From NCBI GenBank assembly GCA_946480785.1, contig CAMLLD010000029.1:5014-69013 (forward strand): DNA of 64,000 nucleotides. The letters run 5' to 3'. This document shows, piece by piece, positions 52,525 through 62,114 of this stretch. Both the position numbers and the translations under genes were made by a program. Positions within the stretch are counted from its first letter, which is position 1, and each line of letters starts with the position of its first letter. The stretch is from an uncultured Blastocatellia bacterium (GTDB lineage Bacteria > Acidobacteriota > Blastocatellia > Pyrinomonadales > Pyrinomonadaceae). Below the pieces are notes generated by a model. The model ran no database searches and was not told the origin of the DNA. It saw nothing but the letters and a program-made list of their open reading frames with translations.

Positions 52525-53703
52525 TCAGACGCGACTCGCAGGCGCGACGTTCAGTTCCTTGCGTTCGCGTCGCGTCTTCGTCGCGGTTTCAAATAGGCCA
52601 ACGTCAAGCGATCCGCTCGCGTGCTGCGAAACGTTCAATAAGATTCCAACAGCCGCGAGCGTCGGCACCAAAGACGATCCGCCGTAAGAAATAAACGGCA
52701 GCGGAATTCCTTTCGTCGGCACGAGCGAGAGCACGACGCTGATGTTGAAGAGCGCTTGCGCGACGATGCTCGTGACGATGCCGAGACTCAGCAACATGCC
52801 GAAACGATCGGGCGCGAGCAGCGCGGTGCGTATGCCGCGCCACAGAAAAAGCGCAAACACCGCGACGACGGCGAGCGCGCCAACGAGTCCGAGTTCTTCA
52901 CCGATCACGGCGAAGATGAAATCCGAATGCGCAAACGGCAGAAAGAACATTTTCTGCTTGCCTTGCGCGAAGCCGAGCCCGTTTGGACCACCCGACCCGA
53001 CCGCGATCAGCGACTGCACGACTTGAAAACCCGAGCCCTGTGGATCGGCCCACGGATCGAGGAACGTGATCATTCGTTTGAGTCGCCAGGGCACGAAGAT
53101 CAGTAAGCCCGATACGACGATGAGCGCCGGCGCGGCGGCGAGCGCGAGATGCTTCAGGCGCGCGCCGGCCGTGTAGATCATTACAACGAAGATCAGCACC
53201 AGCATCATTGCGGTGCCGAGGTCGGGTTCGATCACCACCAGTCCCGCAAGTAGCGCGGTGATCGCGCCGCAGGGAACAAACGTGCGCCAGAAATCGCCTT
53301 CTTCCCCCGCGCGTTTTTCGAGGAAGTAAGCGAGGAAGATGATCAGCGCGAGCTTCGAGACTTCCGACGGTTGTAGCGAAACGCCCGGCAGCTTGATCCA
53401 GCGATGCGCGCCGTTGCTGCTCGTGAATCCGAACACGGTGAAGAGCGCGAGGCCTGTCGTTAGCAGCAGTGCGTAGACGATGCGCTTGTTCTTCAGTTGT
53501 TGGTAGTTGAACTGCATCATCAACAACATCACGATGAAACCGATGAATACCCACACGCCCTGCTTCAGCACGTAGAAAAACTGGTTGCCGTTCTCCTTTT
53601 GGGCCAGCACGGCGGAGGCGCTGTAGACCATCACCACGCCGAACAGCGCGAGGCCGGTGGTGGCGGCAAAGAGCCATTTGTCTGGAGCTAGTTTCCGTGC
53701 CAT
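52525..53703 (-). CDS. ftsW: Lipid II polymerase FtsW (SEDS family)
   Basis: FtsW is the septal peptidoglycan glycosyltransferase of the SEDS family. The 392-residue protein has about ten membrane segments, LFGVVMVYSASAVLAQKENG, the VSLQPSEVSKLALIIFLAYF motif and the C-terminal LPFISYGGSSLVPTLAAVGILL. The N-terminus is short, and the C-terminal tail (ETATKTRRERKELNVAPASR) is cytoplasmic. It acts with the PBP encoded by ftsI in this cluster. Confidence 0.94.
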   Translation of the reverse strand: MARKLAPDKWLFAATTGLALFGVVMVYSASAVLAQKENGNQFFYVLKQGVWVFIGFIVMLLMMQFNYQQLKNKRIVYALLLTTGLALFTVFGFTSSNGAHRWIKLPGVSLQPSEVSKLALIIFLAYFLEKRAGEEGDFWRTFVPCGAITALLAGLVVIEPDLGTAMMLVLIFVVMIYTAGARLKHLALAAAPALIVVSGLLIFVPWRLKRMITFLDPWADPQGSGFQVVQSLIAVGSGGPNGLGFAQGKQKMFFLPFAHSDFIFAVIGEELGLVGALAVVAVFALFLWRGIRTALLAPDRFGMLLSLGIVTSIVAQALFNISVVLSLVPTKGIPLPFISYGGSSLVPTLAAVGILLNVSQHASGSLDVGLFETATKTRRERKELNVAPASRV

Positions 53704-53720
53704 CTAGTTCAGCGTGTCAT

Positions 53721-55094
53721 TCACCCTTCAGATCTCGCTTTCAGATCCGCAATGTCCCCTTTGAAAACTTTCCCGCGGTGCTCGAAACTCTCGAACATAT
53801 CGAAACTCGCGCACGCCGGCGCGAGTAAAACCAGATCGCCTTTCTCCGCAGCCGCGAATGACTTCGCGACCGCGTCTTTCATATCGTTCGCACGTTCGAA
53901 CGGTGCTTGTTCGCCCAGCTCGTTCGCGATCGTCTCAGTGTCTTCGCCAATCAAGATCAGCTTGCGCACCTTGTCGCGAACGAGCGGCGCAAGCGGCGCG
54001 TACGGCGCTTTCTTCCCTTTGCCGCCGAGAATCAAAACCACCTGGCCCGCATCGTCCGCAAACGCTTCGAGCGCCTTCAACGTCGCATCAACACTCGTCG
54101 CTTTCGAGTCGTTGTAAAACCTGATGCCTTTTATCTCGTCAACAAACTCGAGCCGGTGCTCGACCGGATTGAACTCCTTCACCGTCTCGCGCATCGACTC
54201 GATCGAAGCGCCCGCCGCGATTCCCGCAACGAACGCCGCCGCGACGTTCTCGACGTTGTGCAAGCCGCGCAACTTCATCTCGCTAACACGCAGTAGATCC
54301 TGTTCGCCTTCATCCCAACGAAACACGAGCTCGCCGTTCTGAAGAAAAACGCCGCGTTCGAGCTCCTGCCGCACGCTGAAGCGCATCACCTTCGCGCGCA
54401 AACCGTTTTCCCAGGACGACACGGTGGGATCGTCCGCGTTGAGCACCGCCACGTCCTCTTCGGTCTGGTTCATGAAGATGCGGTGCTTCGCCGCCGCGTA
54501 GTCGTTGAACGTCTCGTAGCGATCCATGTGGTTTGGCGTCACGTTGAGCACGATCGCAATCGCCGGACGAAAGGTCTTGATCGTTTCCAATTGGAAACTC
54601 GACAACTCCGCGACGGTCCAACCGTCGTCGCGCGAGCTCTCGACCATCGAGATCAGCGGTTTGCCGATGTTGCCGCCGACCTGCACCGTCAGGCCGGCGT
54701 TGCGCAACAACTCGCCGATCAGCGAAGTCGTCGTCGTTTTGCCGTTGCTGCCCGTGATCGCGACGATGCGTCCTTTCAAATAACGGGCGGCGAGTTCGAC
54801 CTCGCCGATGACTTCCGCACCCGCGCGTTCCGCATAACGAATCGGAATGATGTTCGCCGGAACGCCGGGACTAACCACCACCAGATCCACCTGGTCCAAC
54901 AACCAACTCGGCGGCTCACCCGGCAACAAACCAACCTTCAATTCTTTCAACTCGAGCGCTTCCGCCGACCACTTTTCGAGCGGCTTCTGATCGTTGAGCG
55001 CGACGATCGCCCCTTGCTCCACCAAGAACCGCGCCGCCGCCACCCCGCTGCGCGCCGCCCCAATTATCAAAACCTTTTTGCCCGCTACTTCCAT
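53721..55094 (-). CDS. murD: UDP-N-acetylmuramoyl-L-alanine-D-glutamate ligase
   Basis: MurD adds D-Glu. The 457-residue ligase has KVLIIGAARSGVAAARFLVE at the N-terminus, the ATP loop AITGSNGKTTTTSLIGELL, LSSFQLETIKTFRPAIAIVL, NVTPNHMDRY and LEFVDEIKGIRFYNDSKATS. It is separated from mraY by 255 nt of palindromic repeats, while the dcw genes downstream of it are nearly contiguous. Confidence 0.95.
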   Translation of the reverse strand: MEVAGKKVLIIGAARSGVAAARFLVEQGAIVALNDQKPLEKWSAEALELKELKVGLLPGEPPSWLLDQVDLVVVSPGVPANIIPIRYAERAGAEVIGEVELAARYLKGRIVAITGSNGKTTTTSLIGELLRNAGLTVQVGGNIGKPLISMVESSRDDGWTVAELSSFQLETIKTFRPAIAIVLNVTPNHMDRYETFNDYAAAKHRIFMNQTEEDVAVLNADDPTVSSWENGLRAKVMRFSVRQELERGVFLQNGELVFRWDEGEQDLLRVSEMKLRGLHNVENVAAAFVAGIAAGASIESMRETVKEFNPVEHRLEFVDEIKGIRFYNDSKATSVDATLKALEAFADDAGQVVLILGGKGKKAPYAPLAPLVRDKVRKLILIGEDTETIANELGEQAPFERANDMKDAVAKSFAAAEKGDLVLLAPACASFDMFESFEHRGKVFKGDIADLKARSEG

Positions 55095-55099
55095 TCGCC

Positions 55100-55348
55100 A
55101 ACGCTTTCAGCGTTTCACCCGTTTCGTTCAGTTACGCCGCCAAACGCCGAAGGCGTTCTCTAATGTCAGCCCAAGGTTGCTTCAACCTTGGGTTACGCGT
55201 GCCCCCTCTCGGATTCAACTCTGAAAGAGTTGGCCAACGCTTTCAGCGTTTACTTGCCCTGCGATCTATGACCCAGGGTTGCAGCAACCCTGGGCTGGAA
55301 TTAGCCGACGCTTTCAGCGTCTGTCAGAGCGGGCCGCCCTTTTCAGGG
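55100..55348. repeat. Cluster of eight short palindromes between murD and mraY
   Basis: Perfect or near-perfect hairpins occupy most of the gap: 55100-55114 (AACGCT/AGCGTT), 55143-55157 (AACGCC/GGCGTT), 55170-55192 (CCCAAGGTTG/CAACCTTGGG), 55216-55232 (CAACTCT/AGAGTTG), 55236-55250 (AACGCT/AGCGTT), 55272-55294 (CCCAGGGTTG/CAACCCTGGG), 55307-55321 (GACGCT/AGCGTC), 55337-55348 (CCCT/AGGG). Most loops contain TTC or GAA. Two 23-bp palindromes are variants of one another, and the AACGCT type recurs. No gene or promoter was seen within. Confidence 0.88.
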
Positions 55349-55349
55349 T

Positions 55350-56507
55350 TTAACGCAGCTTCAACGTCGACAGACTCAACAACGCAAAAAGTATCGCCAG
55401 GATCAAAAATCGAAAGACGATCTTCGACTCCTTCCAGTCCTGCATTTCGAAGTGGTGGTGCAGCGGCGTCATCTTGAATAAACGCCGCCCGACACCGGTC
55501 GTGCGCTTCGTCATCTTGAACACGCTCACCTGCAACATCACCGACACCGCTTCGATCACAAACACACCACCTACCATCAACAACATGAACTCCTGCTTCG
55601 TGAGCACGGCCACGGTGCCCATCGCGCCGCCAATCGCGAGACTGCCCACGTCGCCCATGAAAACCTGCGCGGGCGGCGCGTTGTACCAGAGAAACCCGAG
55701 GCTCGCGCCCGTCATGGCGCCGCAAAACACCGTCAACTCCGCTGCTTCGGGACGATGCGTCAGATCCAGGTAGCCGGCCCAACGCGCGTCGCTGCTGAGA
55801 TAAGTGAAACCCGTCAACGCGCTCATCGCCACAAACGTCACGCTGATCGCAAGTCCATCGAGTCCGTCCGTCAAATTCACCGCGTTCGACGATCCCAAAA
55901 GCACGATCACAATCAACACCAGGTATAAATAAGGCCCGATGAAACTCGGACCATCCGGTTTCGCCGTCGCCTTAATAAAAGGAATGCTGAAGTTCCAGGA
56001 GTAATCGTTGCCGCCCCAAAACCTCGTCGCCAAATACAGCGTCGCCCAAACCAGCACCGCGATCAGCAACTGCGCCAGCAGCTTCTGTCGTCCCGTCAAC
56101 CCGAGACTGCGCTGCTTCGCCATCTTCGAGTAGTCGTCGACAAAACCGACCAACGCAAACAGCAGCGTCGCGATCATCGCGGTCCAGACGTAGACGCTCG
56201 ACAACTTCGCCCACAACAGCGTCGAGATCAAAACCGAGCCGACGATCAGCACGCCACCCATCGTCGGCGTGCCGCGTTTGACCATGTGCGCCTGCGGACC
56301 TTCTTCGCGAATCTGCTGGCCCACGTTCCAACGTCGTAGCGCGTCGATCAACTTACCGCCGAAGATGAGCGAGATGAGCAGCGCCGTGATCGTCGCGTAG
56401 GCAGTGCGAAACGTGACGTACTGAAAAACGTTGAGACCCTTTACGAGATACCAATCCTTATCTTTGAAGTGGGCGTAAAGCAGCTCGTAAAGAAGGTAGT
56501 AGATCAT
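55350..56507 (-). CDS. mraY: Phospho-N-acetylmuramoyl-pentapeptide transferase
   Basis: MraY transfers phospho-MurNAc-pentapeptide to undecaprenyl phosphate, giving lipid I. The 385-residue, ten-segment membrane protein has [54 protein letters not shown] and [20 protein letters not shown], with the catalytic Asp motifs and the HHH loop. Its first codons overlap the repeat at 56506-56533. It follows murF by 15 nt. Confidence 0.96.
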   Translation of the reverse strand: MIYYLLYELLYAHFKDKDWYLVKGLNVFQYVTFRTAYATITALLISLIFGGKLIDALRRWNVGQQIREEGPQAHMVKRGTPTMGGVLIVGSVLISTLLWAKLSSVYVWTAMIATLLFALVGFVDDYSKMAKQRSLGLTGRQKLLAQLLIAVLVWATLYLATRFWGGNDYSWNFSIPFIKATAKPDGPSFIGPYLYLVLIVIVLLGSSNAVNLTDGLDGLAISVTFVAMSALTGFTYLSSDARWAGYLDLTHRPEAAELTVFCGAMTGASLGFLWYNAPPAQVFMGDVGSLAIGGAMGTVAVLTKQEFMLLMVGGVFVIEAVSVMLQVSVFKMTKRTTGVGRRLFKMTPLHHHFEMQDWKESKIVFRFLILAILFALLSLSTLKLR

Positions 56508-56533
56508 CCGTGTAATCCGTGTTTATCTGTGGC
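56506..56533. repeat. Interspersed ATCCGTGT-type repeat at the murF-mraY boundary
   Basis: ATCCGTGTAATCCGTGT then TTATCTGTGGC spans the 3' end of murF, the spacer and the beginning of mraY, and matches the copies at 29193 and 36475. The murF stop codon lies inside the repeat. Confidence 0.75.
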
Positions 56534-58004
56534 TGACGTCTTCTCCCGCCAACGGAAATCGTTCCTTCAACGCGTTGATTACTTTCTCTGTGGCAACGCC
56601 GCGCGATCCCTTCACCAAAACGAGATCGCCTTCCCTCACCTCCTTCACGATTTCATTCGCCGCCTCGTCAGACGAAGCGAAAAACCTCGTCTGCGACAGT
56701 CCCGCTTGCTCTGCTCCAGCGACTAGATCTTTCGCCAGGCCGCGCACTCCCCAAAGCAGATTCACGCCGGTCTCTGCTATGTCGCGTCCGGCCGCGCGGT
56801 GCAATGACGCTTCTTCCGGACCGAGTTCCAGCATCTCCCCGGCGATCACTAACAAACGTTTTCGACCTTCACGAGCCTCCGCCATCGTGCGAACCATGTT
56901 CAGCAACGAACGCGGGTTCGAGTTGTAAGAGTCGTCGATAACCGTAAAACCCGCTGCGAAATCGACGATCTCACCACGCATCTTCGGAGGCCGCGCCGAA
57001 GCGAGCGCCGCAGCGATCTGCTCCGCCGACAAACCAAACGAAGCACCAACCGTCGCCGCCGCGAGCGCGTTGCTCAAATTGTGTTGCCCGCTCATCGCGA
57101 GCTGCGCGCGCGCTTCACCGTTCGGCGTCAACAAACGAAACCCGATCTTTCCGAGCGAGCGCGTGTCGATCTCCGCTGCCGAAACGTCAGCGCGATTCAC
57201 GATGCCAAACGTCAACGTCCTGCCCGCGTGCTTCTCGCGCATCTTCATCACGAGCGCATCATCGGCATTCAAAATCGCAGTACCATCCGGCTTCAATCCT
57301 TCGATCAATTCCGCCTTCGCGGCCGCGACGTTTTCGATCGTGCCGAGATATTCGAGATGAACCGGCGCGACCATCAACTCGACGCCGACATCGGGCGGCG
57401 TGATGCGACACAAGCGCTGAATTTCATGAGTCGGCGACGACATGCCCATCTCCAACACCGCGAGATCGAATTGATCGGGCGAATTTCCCTCGCTCACCAT
57501 TCGCAGCACCGACAACGGCAGACCGAGTCCGTTGTTGTAGTTGCGCTCACTCTTCAACACACGTCGCCCCGCAGACTTCAGCACGTGCGCCGTCAATTCT
57601 TTCGCCGTGGTTTTCCCGGCGCTGCCGGTGATGCCGACGACGGGTTTGTTCCACGCTTCGTAAACACGATGCGCGAGTTGCTGCAACGCGGCGATCGCGT
57701 CTTCAACTAAAACAAGTCGATCACGCAGCGACTCCAGCTCGGGATCGCCGTGTACGCGATCGGCACGCGCGACCGCTGCGATTGCGCCACTCGCGAACGC
57801 ATCAGCAATGAACCGATGCGCGTCAACGAATTCACCGTTGAAGCCGGCGCGGGTGTAGTCTTGCTGCGAGAGTGCAAAAAAGAGTTCGCCCGCGCCGACA
57901 GAGCGCGAGTCAATCGAAAAGCCGGTTATTCTTTTGTCAAACACCGCGGCGCCAGCACTCGTCGTATCAGCGCCCATCAAAGCTGCTGCCTCTCGAACGT
58001 TCAC
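56523..58004 (-). CDS. murF: UDP-N-acetylmuramoyl-tripeptide-D-alanyl-D-alanine ligase
   Basis: MurF adds D-Ala-D-Ala to the UDP-tripeptide. The 493-residue ligase has the N-terminal uridine domain (TGFSIDSRSVGAGELFFAL), the ATP loop VVGITGSAGKTTAKELTAHV, LEMGMSSPTHEIQRL, APVHLEYLGTIENVAAAKAE and VIDDSYNSNPRSLLNMVRTM. GTG 58004 overlaps the TGA of the preceding 64-residue ORF (GTGA), so initiation is likely coupled. murE is not adjacent. Confidence 0.95.
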   Translation of the reverse strand: MNVREAAALMGADTTSAGAAVFDKRITGFSIDSRSVGAGELFFALSQQDYTRAGFNGEFVDAHRFIADAFASGAIAAVARADRVHGDPELESLRDRLVLVEDAIAALQQLAHRVYEAWNKPVVGITGSAGKTTAKELTAHVLKSAGRRVLKSERNYNNGLGLPLSVLRMVSEGNSPDQFDLAVLEMGMSSPTHEIQRLCRITPPDVGVELMVAPVHLEYLGTIENVAAAKAELIEGLKPDGTAILNADDALVMKMREKHAGRTLTFGIVNRADVSAAEIDTRSLGKIGFRLLTPNGEARAQLAMSGQHNLSNALAAATVGASFGLSAEQIAAALASARPPKMRGEIVDFAAGFTVIDDSYNSNPRSLLNMVRTMAEAREGRKRLLVIAGEMLELGPEEASLHRAAGRDIAETGVNLLWGVRGLAKDLVAGAEQAGLSQTRFFASSDEAANEIVKEVREGDLVLVKGSRGVATEKVINALKERFPLAGEDVSHR

Positions 58005-58195
58005 GTGATTACGGCCTCTTCTCGCTCCTCTAGCTCGGCCGTTGCCGCAAGCGACACCGGTTCATCCAACTCGAATTTTGGGGGATGATATTGCGCCCGG
58101 AGGGTTGAACGCTGGCTGCGTAGTCGTCGTCTGCAATCAGCGATGCCGTAGTTTACGTCATTTTCAAACGTTTCTTCATCTGCGATGAAGTTCAT
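58001..58195 (-). CDS. 64-residue hypothetical protein in the murE position
   Basis: The 64-residue acidic and Arg-containing protein (NFIADEETFENDVNYGIADC, CRRRLRSQRSTLRAQYHPPK, FELDEPVSLAATAELEERE) was not recognised. Its ATG overlaps the ftsI TGA (ATGA) and its TGA overlaps the murF GTG (GTGA), so it is translationally coupled at both ends. This slot normally holds murE. No Mur ligase motif is present, so it is not an obvious murE remnant. Predicted charge is acidic to neutral with no membrane segment. Confidence 0.65.
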   Translation of the reverse strand: MNFIADEETFENDVNYGIADCRRRLRSQRSTLRAQYHPPKFELDEPVSLAATAELEEREEAVIT

Positions 58196-60264
58196 TGAGA
58201 TCTCCCGAAATCAACGTAGATCGTCTGACCCGTGCTCACTTCACTTCCCGCCGCCGGGGTTTGTTTGAAGACCTTTCCCTCGCCGCGTGTTTCAACCCGC
58301 AAACCGAGTTGCGCGCAGGTGCGAGCAACGTCGCGCACGCTGCGGCCGCGCAAGTCGGGCATTACGATCCCGTTGCGCGTAGCAGTAGCGTAAACAACTT
58401 CACCGCCGCGTCCTCCGTTGCTATCCACGGTCGGCAACGTGGCTTTCCGCTCTTCCTGCTCGCGCGTCTGCTCTTCGCGCAACTTCTCCGAGCGCTCGGG
58501 ATCCTGATCGACCTGCGCGATCAGATCCGGCGCTGACTTCGTTTCGATGTCGGGCTCAATGCCGAGTATCGGAAGAATTTGTTCGGCGATTTCGCGAAAC
58601 ACCGGCGCGGCAACGTCGCCACCGTGATAAGCGCCGGTCGGCTCGTCGATTACGACGATGATCACGACCTGCGGATTGGAAACGGGCGCGAAGCCGACGA
58701 ATGAACCCACGAACTTTGTCGCTGAGTAAGCGTGAGTCCGGGGATCGATCTTTTGCGCCGTTCCGGTTTTGCCCGCGGCTGAATAACCGTCGAGTTGCGC
58801 TTTCTTCGCGGTGCCGTGCAACGTCACACCTTCGAGCATCCCGCGCAAAGAGACCGCCGTCTCCGCACTGATGACTCTTCGTTGCTGTGGCTGCGGCTGG
58901 TAAACAACCGCGCCCGCTTCGTTACGCACTTCGCGAATGATGTGCGGCGCGACGCGCAGGCCATCGTTTGCGAGCGCGCCGAACGCCGCGACCATCTGCA
59001 CGGGCGTGACACCGACTTCCTGGCCCATCGCGATCGAACCGATCGACGATGGCCGCCATCTTTCAACCTTCCGCAAAATTCCCGCGGTCTCGCCCGGCAA
59101 CTCGATGCCGGTTTTCGATCCAAACCCGAAGCGCGTGATGTAGTCATACATCTTCGGATCGCCAACGCGCAGGCCGAGTTTGATCGCCGCCACGTTGCTT
59201 GATTTCGCGAGCGCTTCCGAAAGCGTCAACGTTCCGAACGGCTTGTGATCGTGGACCACGCGACCGGCGACGGTAATCGCGCCCATCTGGCAGTCGATGT
59301 GATCGTCAACGCGCGCGAGTTTCTCTTCGAGCGCCGCGGAGAACGCGACGATTTTGAAAGTCGAACCGGGTTCGTAGATGTTCTGCAACGCCCAGTTTGA
59401 TCTCGCTTCCGCGGACGAAGCAGCGACCTGGTTCGGATCGAACGTTGGCGCATTTGCGAGCGCGAGAATCTCGCCGCTGCGTGGATCGAGCACGATCACG
59501 CTGCCGGATTTCGCGTGCGCGTTTTTTACCGCCTCGTTCAGCGCTTGTTCGGCTTCGTACTGAATCGACTGATCGATCGTGAGTACGACGCTGTTGCCCG
59601 GTTTCGCGGCGATCTCGTAACTCTCGTAAGGCTTGCCGCTCGCATCTTTCTCGAGAAACAAACGGCCGGGCTCGCCCGCGATCTTGGAGTTAAAAGAACG
59701 TTCGAGTCCGCCGAGACCGTCGCCGTCGAGACCGACGTAACCGAGCACGTGCGCGGCGAGTGGTCCATTCGGGTAGTAACGCTTCGGCTCGAGCACTGAC
59801 TGCAAACCCGGCAGGTTCAGCGCCGTGAGCTTGTTGGCCTGATCCGCGTCGAGACGGCGCGCGATCCAAATGAACCTCTTCTTTGCGTCCTGCGCTTCGC
59901 GAAACTCAGCCAGCAGATCTTTCGACTTCAACCCGAGCGAGCGTGAGAGTTCCTGCGCGGTGCACTCGAGTTGGCCCACGTCGAGGCCGTTGGGATCGAG
60001 AAACAGGGAAACCGTTTGCACGCTACGCGCGAGCTGGCGTCCCTGGCGATCGAGCAGTTCGCCGCGCTCGGGCGCAGTGTCGAGCGAGTCCGATTGCTGT
60101 TGTCGCGCGCGATTCGCGAGTCCGTCGTGTTGTGAGAATTGCAGGTAGACGAGTCTCGCGCAGACGATCAGCATCCAGAAGCCAATAAAAGCCGCGACGA
60201 AAAGCGCGCGGCTGAGTGAGACGTCCGGTCTGGACCGGGATTGGGCTACGAAACGGGCTAACAT
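58192..60264 (-). CDS. ftsI: Septal penicillin-binding protein FtsI (PBP3-like) with a C-terminal PASTA domain
   Basis: FtsI cross-links septal peptidoglycan. The 690-residue protein has one N-terminal membrane helix (ALFVAAFIGFWMLIVCARLVYL), a dimerisation domain, the transpeptidase motifs SxxK (STFK, residues 301-304), SSN (355-357) and KTG (499-501), and a C-terminal PASTA domain (VMPDLRGRSVRDVARTCAQL, about 625-690). PASTA domains bind peptidoglycan fragments and are absent from E. coli FtsI. The Glu/Arg-rich linker (REEQTREQEERKATL) is flexible. It is followed by a 64-residue ORF. Confidence 0.95.
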   Translation of the reverse strand: MLARFVAQSRSRPDVSLSRALFVAAFIGFWMLIVCARLVYLQFSQHDGLANRARQQQSDSLDTAPERGELLDRQGRQLARSVQTVSLFLDPNGLDVGQLECTAQELSRSLGLKSKDLLAEFREAQDAKKRFIWIARRLDADQANKLTALNLPGLQSVLEPKRYYPNGPLAAHVLGYVGLDGDGLGGLERSFNSKIAGEPGRLFLEKDASGKPYESYEIAAKPGNSVVLTIDQSIQYEAEQALNEAVKNAHAKSGSVIVLDPRSGEILALANAPTFDPNQVAASSAEARSNWALQNIYEPGSTFKIVAFSAALEEKLARVDDHIDCQMGAITVAGRVVHDHKPFGTLTLSEALAKSSNVAAIKLGLRVGDPKMYDYITRFGFGSKTGIELPGETAGILRKVERWRPSSIGSIAMGQEVGVTPVQMVAAFGALANDGLRVAPHIIREVRNEAGAVVYQPQPQQRRVISAETAVSLRGMLEGVTLHGTAKKAQLDGYSAAGKTGTAQKIDPRTHAYSATKFVGSFVGFAPVSNPQVVIIVVIDEPTGAYHGGDVAAPVFREIAEQILPILGIEPDIETKSAPDLIAQVDQDPERSEKLREEQTREQEERKATLPTVDSNGGRGGEVVYATATRNGIVMPDLRGRSVRDVARTCAQLGLRVETRGEGKVFKQTPAAGSEVSTGQTIYVDFGRSQ

Positions 60265-60296
60265 TAGTTGGGCATCATTCGAGCATCATTCGCAAA

Positions 60297-60626
60297 TCAT
60301 TTATGACTGAGTGTTGTAATCTGGCCGGGTCGAGCCGGCTGTAATCCCAAGCGCCGAGCGGCGGGCTCCAGCTTGTCAGGCGCCGTCACACGTTCTTTAT
60401 CGAGCGCGAGCCGCTGGTTTTCTTCCAGCAAACGTTTGCGCTCGTTGCGAAGGTGTTCGTTCTGATAACCGTATTGGACGGCCGCGAAGTGTTGCTTGGC
60501 AGCAAAGACAAAACCACCTGCCAAAACCAAACCGCAGAACAACAGCAGCGCCAATCGGGAGAGCGCTGTCACGTCGCGGCTGCGGCGAACTTTCGCGTTA
60601 AGCTGGTGCTCGGGGAATCTTTTCAT
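60297..60626 (-). CDS. ftsL: Cell division protein FtsL-like
   Basis: The 109-residue bitopic protein has a basic cytoplasmic N-terminus (NAKVRRSRDVTA), one transmembrane helix (LALLLFCGLVLAGGFVFAAK), and a periplasmic coiled coil (EHLRNERKRLLEENQRLALDKERV) followed by a short conserved DKLEPAARRLGLQPA. This fits FtsL, which joins FtsB and FtsQ and activates FtsWI. Sequence similarity in the family is low, so position (rsmH-ftsL-ftsI) is the main support. Confidence 0.83.
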   Translation of the reverse strand: MKRFPEHQLNAKVRRSRDVTALSRLALLLFCGLVLAGGFVFAAKQHFAAVQYGYQNEHLRNERKRLLEENQRLALDKERVTAPDKLEPAARRLGLQPARPGQITTLSHK

Positions 60627-60671
60627 GATGGTATGGTTCCCTGTTTGTTTCGCGAAACTACTTTCCGGGCA

Positions 60672-61634
60672 TTACTGTGAGACGAGTTTGCGGGCTGCTC
60701 TTAACTTGGCACTGCGCGCGCGCGGGTTCTCTTCAAGCTCGCGAGCGCCCGGCGCCACCGGACGGCGGGTCAGTACTTCAACCACTTCTCTGGCTCCGCA
60801 CGAGCAAACCGGCAAACGCGGCGGACATTGACAGTGACCCGACAAACGCCGCAATTCCTGTTTGAGAATCCGGTCCTCGAGCGAGTGGAAACTGATCCCC
60901 ACAAAACGTCCGTCGGGTGCTAAAAGATCGACTGCCAGCTCAACAAAATCACCCAACCCCTCTAGTTCGTTGTTAACGGCAATGCGCAACGCCTGGAACG
61001 TGCGTGTCGCCGGATGTATCTGCTGCCGTTTACCGCCACCAACTGCCGCCGCAACGAGCTCGGCTAATTCTTTGGTGGTGGTCACCGGCTTCCCCTGTTC
61101 GCGTCTTTCGACGATGCGACGAGCAATGCGCCGGGAGTGTCGCTCTTCGCCAAACTCAAAAATTATTCTGGCAATTTCCGATTCAGGAAGTTGCTGAAGT
61201 AGATCGGCTGCGGTCGTTTCGCTCGTTGGATCCATGCGCATGTCCAACGGCGCGTCGAAACGAAAACTGAATCCGCGCTCGGGGGAATCAAACTGGAGTG
61301 AAGACACCCCAAGGTCGACGAGAATTCCGTTCGGTTCGCTTTCGCCTGCGCGGTTGAGCACGTCGCGGATTTCGCGAAAGTTCGCTTGGTAGGCGTGAAA
61401 GCGATCGCCGAACGGCGCGAGTCGCTCGCGCGCGTAAGCGAGTGCCGCGGGGTCGAGGTCCAAACCGAGGACGCGATTCTCAGTGGAGGATTCGAGAATC
61501 GCTTCGCTGTGTCCGCCGAGTCCCACCGTGCAGTCAACAAAGAGACCGCCTCGTTCAGGAACGAGGAACTTCAGAGTCTCTTTAAGCAGCACGGGGCGAT
61601 GGGGCGCGCCCATGCCCCCCAAAGGCGCAGCCAT
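60672..61634 (-). CDS. rsmH: 16S rRNA (cytosine(1402)-N(4))-methyltransferase
   Basis: RsmH (MraW) methylates C1402 in the ribosomal P site. The 320-residue protein has HRPVLLKETLKFLVPERGG, VDCTVGLGGHSEAIL, GLDLDPAALAYARERLAPFG, ILVDLGVSSLQFDSPERGFSF and DAPLDMRMDP, characteristic in order. A cysteine-containing C-terminal segment (HCQCPPRLPVCSCGA) precedes a basic end. ATG 61634 is probably the start; GTG 61640 is in frame upstream. Confidence 0.96.
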   Translation of the reverse strand: MAAPLGGMGAPHRPVLLKETLKFLVPERGGLFVDCTVGLGGHSEAILESSTENRVLGLDLDPAALAYARERLAPFGDRFHAYQANFREIRDVLNRAGESEPNGILVDLGVSSLQFDSPERGFSFRFDAPLDMRMDPTSETTAADLLQQLPESEIARIIFEFGEERHSRRIARRIVERREQGKPVTTTKELAELVAAAVGGGKRQQIHPATRTFQALRIAVNNELEGLGDFVELAVDLLAPDGRFVGISFHSLEDRILKQELRRLSGHCQCPPRLPVCSCGAREVVEVLTRRPVAPGARELEENPRARSAKLRAARKLVSQ

Positions 61635-61673
61635 CACCACCGCCCCGTGATCTCGTTCAAAGACCTTCTTGTC

Positions 61674-62114
61674 TCAAATGCCGAGTCTTGCAATCGCCGC
61701 CTCGTCCTCTTCCGTATAGGGATCGGCAAGCATTCTCGCGCGAAACTTGTCGAGCTCCCAAACTTCCAAATACGTCAGATATCCGAGCACGGCCACGTCG
61801 CCAACTACTTCCGCGCTCTTCCGAAGCAACGGGTGAATCAGCAAGCGTCCCTGGCCATCGATGGTCGCCTGCTGACCGTAATAGTTCGTTCTATCAAGGA
61901 ACTTTCTGCGTGCGGGATCCATCGACGGCAATAAGGAAAGTCGTTGTTCGATCGACTCCCACTCCGGCAGCGGATAAATCCGCACGCAGTCACCGGTCAG
62001 GCTTGTGATATAAAAATCTTTGCCGTGCTTCTCTTCGATCAGGCGCCGAAACTCGGTCGGCACTTTGAGCCGCCCTTTCGGGTCTATGCGGGCCGTGTAG
62101 TTTCCTCGCAGCAT
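61674..62114 (-). CDS. mraZ: Transcriptional regulator MraZ
   Basis: MraZ is an AbrB-like, double-domain DNA-binding protein that represses the dcw promoter. The 146-residue protein has [20 protein letters not shown] and the second repeat [20 protein letters not shown], both with the conserved GR(L)xxP pattern. It heads the dcw cluster, with its boxes and a promoter immediately upstream. Confidence 0.96.
   Translation of the reverse strand: MLRGNYTARIDPKGRLKVPTEFRRLIEEKHGKDFYITSLTGDCVRIYPLPEWESIEQRLSLLPSMDPARRKFLDRTNYYGQQATIDGQGRLLIHPLLRKSAEVVGDVAVLGYLTYLEVWELDKFRARMLADPYTEEDEAAIARLGI

Noticed and set aside
55163..55477. 104-aa plus-strand frame through the palindrome cluster
   Set aside because: Encodes repeat sequence and antisense of mraY; no protein features.
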